Shown here piece by piece: positions 60,218 through 64,000 of a DNA stretch of 64,000 nt (position 1 is its first letter; the number at the start of each line of letters is the position of its first letter). A model generated the notes under the pieces. The model made no database searches, was not told the DNA's origin, and saw only the letters and a program-made list of their open reading frames with translations. This DNA comes from Tigriopus japonicus (Eukaryota > Arthropoda > Copepoda > Harpacticoida > Harpacticidae), in contig CM021315.1 in the NCBI GenBank assembly GCA_010645155.1, forward strand, positions 9,542,140 through 9,606,139, read 5' to 3'. Made by a program: the position numbers and the translations under genes.

Positions 60218-60368
60218 ATGATGATGAGGCTGGTGGTACTTTTGCTCTTCGAATGGCTTCTGGCCTTAACTCCCTGCGGTCCAAGTGGGGCCGGGGCCAG
60301 TGCTGAGGCCGGACCCAGGGGCTTCACCGAAGACCCATTCCTCACCGACGAAATATTTCGAGAAAAAG
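60218..60368 (+). CDS. First coding exon with signal peptide, gene continues downstream
   Basis: ATG starts MMMRLVVLLLFEWLLALTP, a strong signal peptide, followed by an Ala/Gly-rich stretch and EDPFLTDEIFREK. The exon ends at AAAG|GTAAGA, a consensus donor in phase 1. Phase-1 donors after a signal peptide are typical of extracellular modular proteins, including the Ig genes in this window. I could not identify the next exon up to 64000, so the protein family is unknown. It is head to head with the minus-strand Sidestep-like gene (start 53878). Confidence 0.5.
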
Positions 60369-61580
60369 GTAAGAACAAGAACTGACTCGCCACTGACCTT
60401 GAGAACATGGCGCGGATTTGCTTGGCTCCAAATAGAAAACAAGGGGCCCTTTTTTGGAAAACTCTTGTTAGGCTTAACGGAGGGAATTAATTACGCTTAA
60501 TGGCCACCTTCCATAAAAAGCAATTGGTGTACTACCACTCCTACTACCTGCACCACCACTCACTCGTGGCCCTGACAAAGGCCACCTCACTGAAGCAGCC
60601 TCTCCTTCTCTCCTTTTTCAGCTCTTTGTTGTTTTGAGGTACGAGGTCTTATCTTTATTGCATAATTTGGACAAACATATTTATGACCTGGTGCAAAAAT
60701 TAGCCGCATTCGAGCAATACGCAACGGCCTTAACGTCCTCTTGGGTGTTTTATTCAATCCAAGTTGAAGGCCTTTCCTGGAAATATTTTCTAGGAATAAT
60801 CCAACAGGCCTCACTAACTCCCATGGCATTCGGCCTTTTTTCTTGTTTTTGATGGCCAAGGTTGTCAATCTGTTAGTGAGCGGAGTACATTGCCATTGTC
60901 TAAGGTGGGCGTTTGACAAGCCCATAATTTAAGCGGCCATCACTCAGGAATCTCGGCCAAACCGTAATGTTTGAAAGTTTTTGAATACCCTGGGTGTCAT
61001 TGATCCAGAAAAGAAATCCATAGAACACTATTTAGAAGGCCGGAGGACGAAGGAAACACGTGGAACGCTAAGCCTTGTTTGATCTCGGTCTTCTTTGAAG
61101 TTCTCAAATAAACGGAACCGGGGTTATCTTGGCAAATGTGCCTTATCGGATGAGGCCATTACGTTGATGGAATCGACGACTACTACGACTACTACTACTT
61201 TTGTTTTTCTTAAATCCTGACCTAGTTCCCTGAAAAGTCGGTTCGGAAGTCAAATAATATCGGAAGACTTTGTTTTCGGTTCAACTCAAACGGTCTCGAA
61301 AGTGGACCGGCACTTGTGGTACATGGCACAGTGGACCGCCTTATCCCTTTAAAAAAAGAGTTTGGGAAAATGCGATGGCTAATATACCGAATAACTCTCT
61401 TCGTCGTTTTCGTACCCAATCTCCTTGGCTTTCCTTGATTTTTTTCCACTCAGGCGTGAATACAGTTTGGACCCAGCCTTTTGAAAGTCTTCTGACTTTC
61501 CTACTTTCATGTTTTCCAGCTGGACTCTTGCCGGTCCCAATGTTCCAACTTTGCTCGTGTAAGCGATCATGATTACAATA

Positions 61581-62155
61581 CACCATGGCATTTAAGTCTG
61601 GGAACCCAAATTAAAACTTCAATAACTTTTTATAAAGGGCGTGTATTTGGCTCAATTTTTCGTTATGACCTCTTCCAATATTCGTCTTCATCTTTTGTTT
61701 TTAAGGTATGGTTATATAATTCTCCAGTTGGAAATGATTCAGCTTCAAAGTTGCCAAGTCTTGCTCTAAGAAATGTCAGGAAATTCGCCAAATTCAGAGG
61801 GTCACCAATGTTTAAAACAAAATGAAGGGGTCAAAATGAAGACAAATTTGAACAGAAAATCGCAATTTTGCCTCCTGAATATGCCTAGTGGTCAACCAGC
61901 AAATAAGATTGGCCAAAATAATGGTCCATTTTTGTGTTCCAAATTTGGCCTGCCAGCAGGGCGTGCATTTTGATTTTTTTTGACCAGGCTTTTTTCCATC
62001 CCATTTGACTAGGGAAGGATATCTTGTAAAAACGTAGAAATAACATTTGTCGGATAGTCTCTTGGGCATCCCCATGTAAAATTTCAGCAGGATTGATGAA
62101 TTTTAAGAGGAGTTACGGGGGAGTAACTGGGTTCCCAGACTTAAATGCCATGGTG
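61581..62155. mobile_element. MITE with TA duplication and 27-bp inverted ends, 575 bp
   Basis: The left end CACCATGGCATTTAAGTCTG... is repeated inverted at the right to about 27 bp with no mismatch seen. TA flanks both ends (61579-61580 and 62156-62157), as for Tc1/mariner-like elements. No transposase is present. The minus-strand frame at 61812-62075 inside it is unrecognised. Confidence 0.75.
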
Positions 62156-62943
62156 TATGTGCAACGAGATAAGTACGAAGGGTGGTCCTGATTTCTGTCA
62201 GAAATATCCATGCCCCTAAACGTGTCAGCTCGACTTCAAATTGTCTTCAATAAATGTCATCCAGCCTTCGGGGGTTGACATTTAGTTCCAATGTTTTCTT
62301 TCAAGGAACTCGTCAGGTGCTTCCATGAAGATTTTTGGCGAAGTGTCAAGTCGAAAATGCTCAGGGCACGACTAAGAAGGAGAAGAGCGTCAACTGAGTG
62401 CACCCAGAAACATATTCACGAAGGCCATCGGAGGAGTTCTCTCATGAGTTATTCATGTCCCTAGAATTCCATTTTCTTCCCAGGCACATTGTCGTTGTTC
62501 CCTGATAAAATCAGTTCAGATCTTGTCCCCTTATCTCGCCTAAATCACTGGCTTGCCTGAGCCTTTGGCCATCAATATATGATTATGCTTAACCTAGATC
62601 AGTGAACAATCCCGTTGTTACAAACAAACGTGCGGCCTAACCCAGGGGAAGCAATTGTTTATGGTCAAAAAAGGCCAGAGAGGAACCTTCATTGTGTTGA
62701 CTTTCAATCTAGCTTTGTTGTCTTTTCCAAAACTCTTGAATTACAAAAACTGGACATGAAATTGAGAACACTGCTTTTCACCTTGACGTTTTCTTATCCA
62801 AATCCATCGTCAGGGGGCAGTTCAGTGGCCGAGGATCTAGAAAACCGTGTTCCAAGGTATTTGAGCGCAATTATAAACATCCTGTTGTTGTCCATTTCAG
62901 TGGGAAACGAGCTAGCTCGAGTACCTGGTGGACTTTGTCGTGA

Positions 62944-63393
62944 CAAGAAGCACGGAAATCATGGAGTGGGAGGCTAGCAATGAGAATTATGATTTCCAGC
63001 AGAAACGAACCATTTGCGTTCTTCTACAAATGAGAGCTGGCTTGCATTGAGAAGAACACGTATTTCAAATTTCAGTCCAATCGAATGCCGGAGTAAAAAA
63101 ATATGCCTTCTCAAACTTATGTACTGAAGAGAGCATAGAATGAATGAACTCGCCCTTTTGTGCTAAAACGATTACCACAAAAGGGCTAGTTCATTCATTC
63201 TCGGTAGGATTTGCATTGAACTTTGAGTGAGCACAAGTTTTTTCTCTGACGTTCGATTGTGCTGAAAATTGAAATACGTATTCTTGTCAACATTTGCAAG
63301 GTCTCCTTTGCAGAAGAAGGTAATTGAATTGTTCTGACTGGAAATCATTAGTCTCATTGCTAGCCCCCACTCCATGATTCCAGTGCTTCTTGG
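62944..63393. mobile_element. Full-length fold-back element, 450 bp
   Basis: The whole unit is one long inverted repeat. The ends are CAAGAAGCAC and GTGCTTCTTGG. Both arms carry ATCATGGAGTGGG and GCTAGCAATGAGA. The centre is GAATGAATGAACT...CCTTTTGTG and its complement. It is flanked by TCGTGA on both sides (62938-62943 and 63394-63399). No protein is encoded. Confidence 0.85.
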
Positions 63394-64000
63394 TCGTGAG
63401 CAACGCAAGGTCGGAAACAACGGAAAAACTTTTCGACTCTCACACTTTCTTCCAACTTGAGACAAAAGGTGGTGATGGCCATCGTTTTCTTTCTATTATT
63501 CTTTACCTTGTCCGAACGTCACTTCAAAGGGAAGACACTCAATTTTATAGGTCTGCGTTTGGGATGTAGACTTGAAAATGAGTTCTTGAACATTTTCCAA
63601 CGAATAGTTCTAACTAGATTGGTTTCCAAATCTACTAAACTAACTGGTCGCTGATGTATTCTCGATCTTGTTTTTGATTATATTCACTCTCAACTTTGAA
63701 CCCGACTTTGTGGTTGAGTGTCTTTGAAGTATCTCTCGTCGCTCCTTTTGCAAGTCTGCTCAAGAATATCAATAACGGAGACAAAGTTTCGCATTTAGGG
63801 GGGGCCAAGTTTTTGTCTGGTTCCTTATTGAACGCCTCTGGCAGGTGCGTGGTTTCTTGGTTGGTTGAGCGATTTAACATGCAACCCCATGAATATTTTG
63901 AGTTTTATGCCCAGGGTTCATCGGTCGAGGTTCCTGACTTCATCGTTGAGCTTGATGGAAAATAAATTGACACAAGGCCTTGGTGATCATAAACCAATCA

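Larger units (their letters stand above)
60369..64000. other. Intron or flank with transposons
   Basis: If the exon at 60218 is real this is mostly its first intron. It contains a 575-bp TA-flanked element and a 450-bp fold-back element, listed separately. An open frame at 63696-63965 (+) has no family I recognise. Confidence 0.5.

Noticed and set aside
1..64000. CRISPR arrays, operons, ribosome binding sites or prokaryotic mobile elements
   Set aside because: The window is eukaryotic with spliced genes; the repeats seen are microsatellites, MITEs and fold-back elements.

Overview
This is eukaryotic nuclear DNA from a draft assembly: coding exons are short and spliced with GT/AG junctions, the spacers are AT-rich and full of small transposons, and there is a run of 259 N at 22079-22337. 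The gene families (Sidestep-type Ig receptors, PAN-kelch secreted proteins, a jockey/CR1-like LINE) and many introns of about 60-110 bp point to an arthropod. A crustacean such as a copepod is my guess; the genus cannot be proved from the sequence alone.

Layout. (1) 1-6966: no convincing gene. (2) 6967-16620 (+): most of a Sidestep-like cell-surface protein (Ig2-Ig5, FN3, TM, cytoplasmic tail). Its first Ig domain and signal peptide are not found here. (3) 17001-17687 (-): TMEM86/lysoplasmalogenase, convergent with gene 2, with 3' ends that probably overlap. (4) 17.7-23.6 kb: transposon-rich, including a 1.5-kb hAT-like element, a LINE fragment and the gap. (5) 23628-25133 (-): an intronless FRRS1-like protein (DOMON plus cytochrome b561). 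(6) 27123-28778 and 32381-36019 (-): two tandem paralogues encoding secreted PAN/apple-kelch proteins, four exons each with identical phases. (7) 38090-38371 (+): a possible small secreted protein. (8) 38873-53878 (-): a second Sidestep-like gene that reads as complete (signal peptide, five Ig domains, FN3, TM, about 300-residue tail; about 1,150 residues in about 19 exons). (9) 60218-60368 (+): a first coding exon with a signal peptide, its gene continuing beyond what I can follow.

The two Sidestep-like genes point tail to tail, share most intron positions and phases, and enclose the TMEM86, FRRS1-like and PAN-kelch genes. They look like old inverted paralogues. Sidestep proteins act as target-derived guidance ligands for axons carrying Beaten path receptors; that role is known from Drosophila and is inferred here.

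The most distinctive non-genic signal is a set of small non-autonomous elements. Four have good 8-bp target duplications and short hAT-type inverted ends (13049-13880, 33313-34194, 51508-51744, 52001-52811). A fifth (17768-19260) has an imperfect duplication. Several of the longer ones carry arrays of a short element-specific motif in the same strand orientation near both ends. At 51.4-52.8 kb a tandem duplication preserves an empty insertion site, so the order of events can be read directly. Several fold-back elements (22.5, 26.1, 49.9-50.8 and 62.9 kb) complete the picture.
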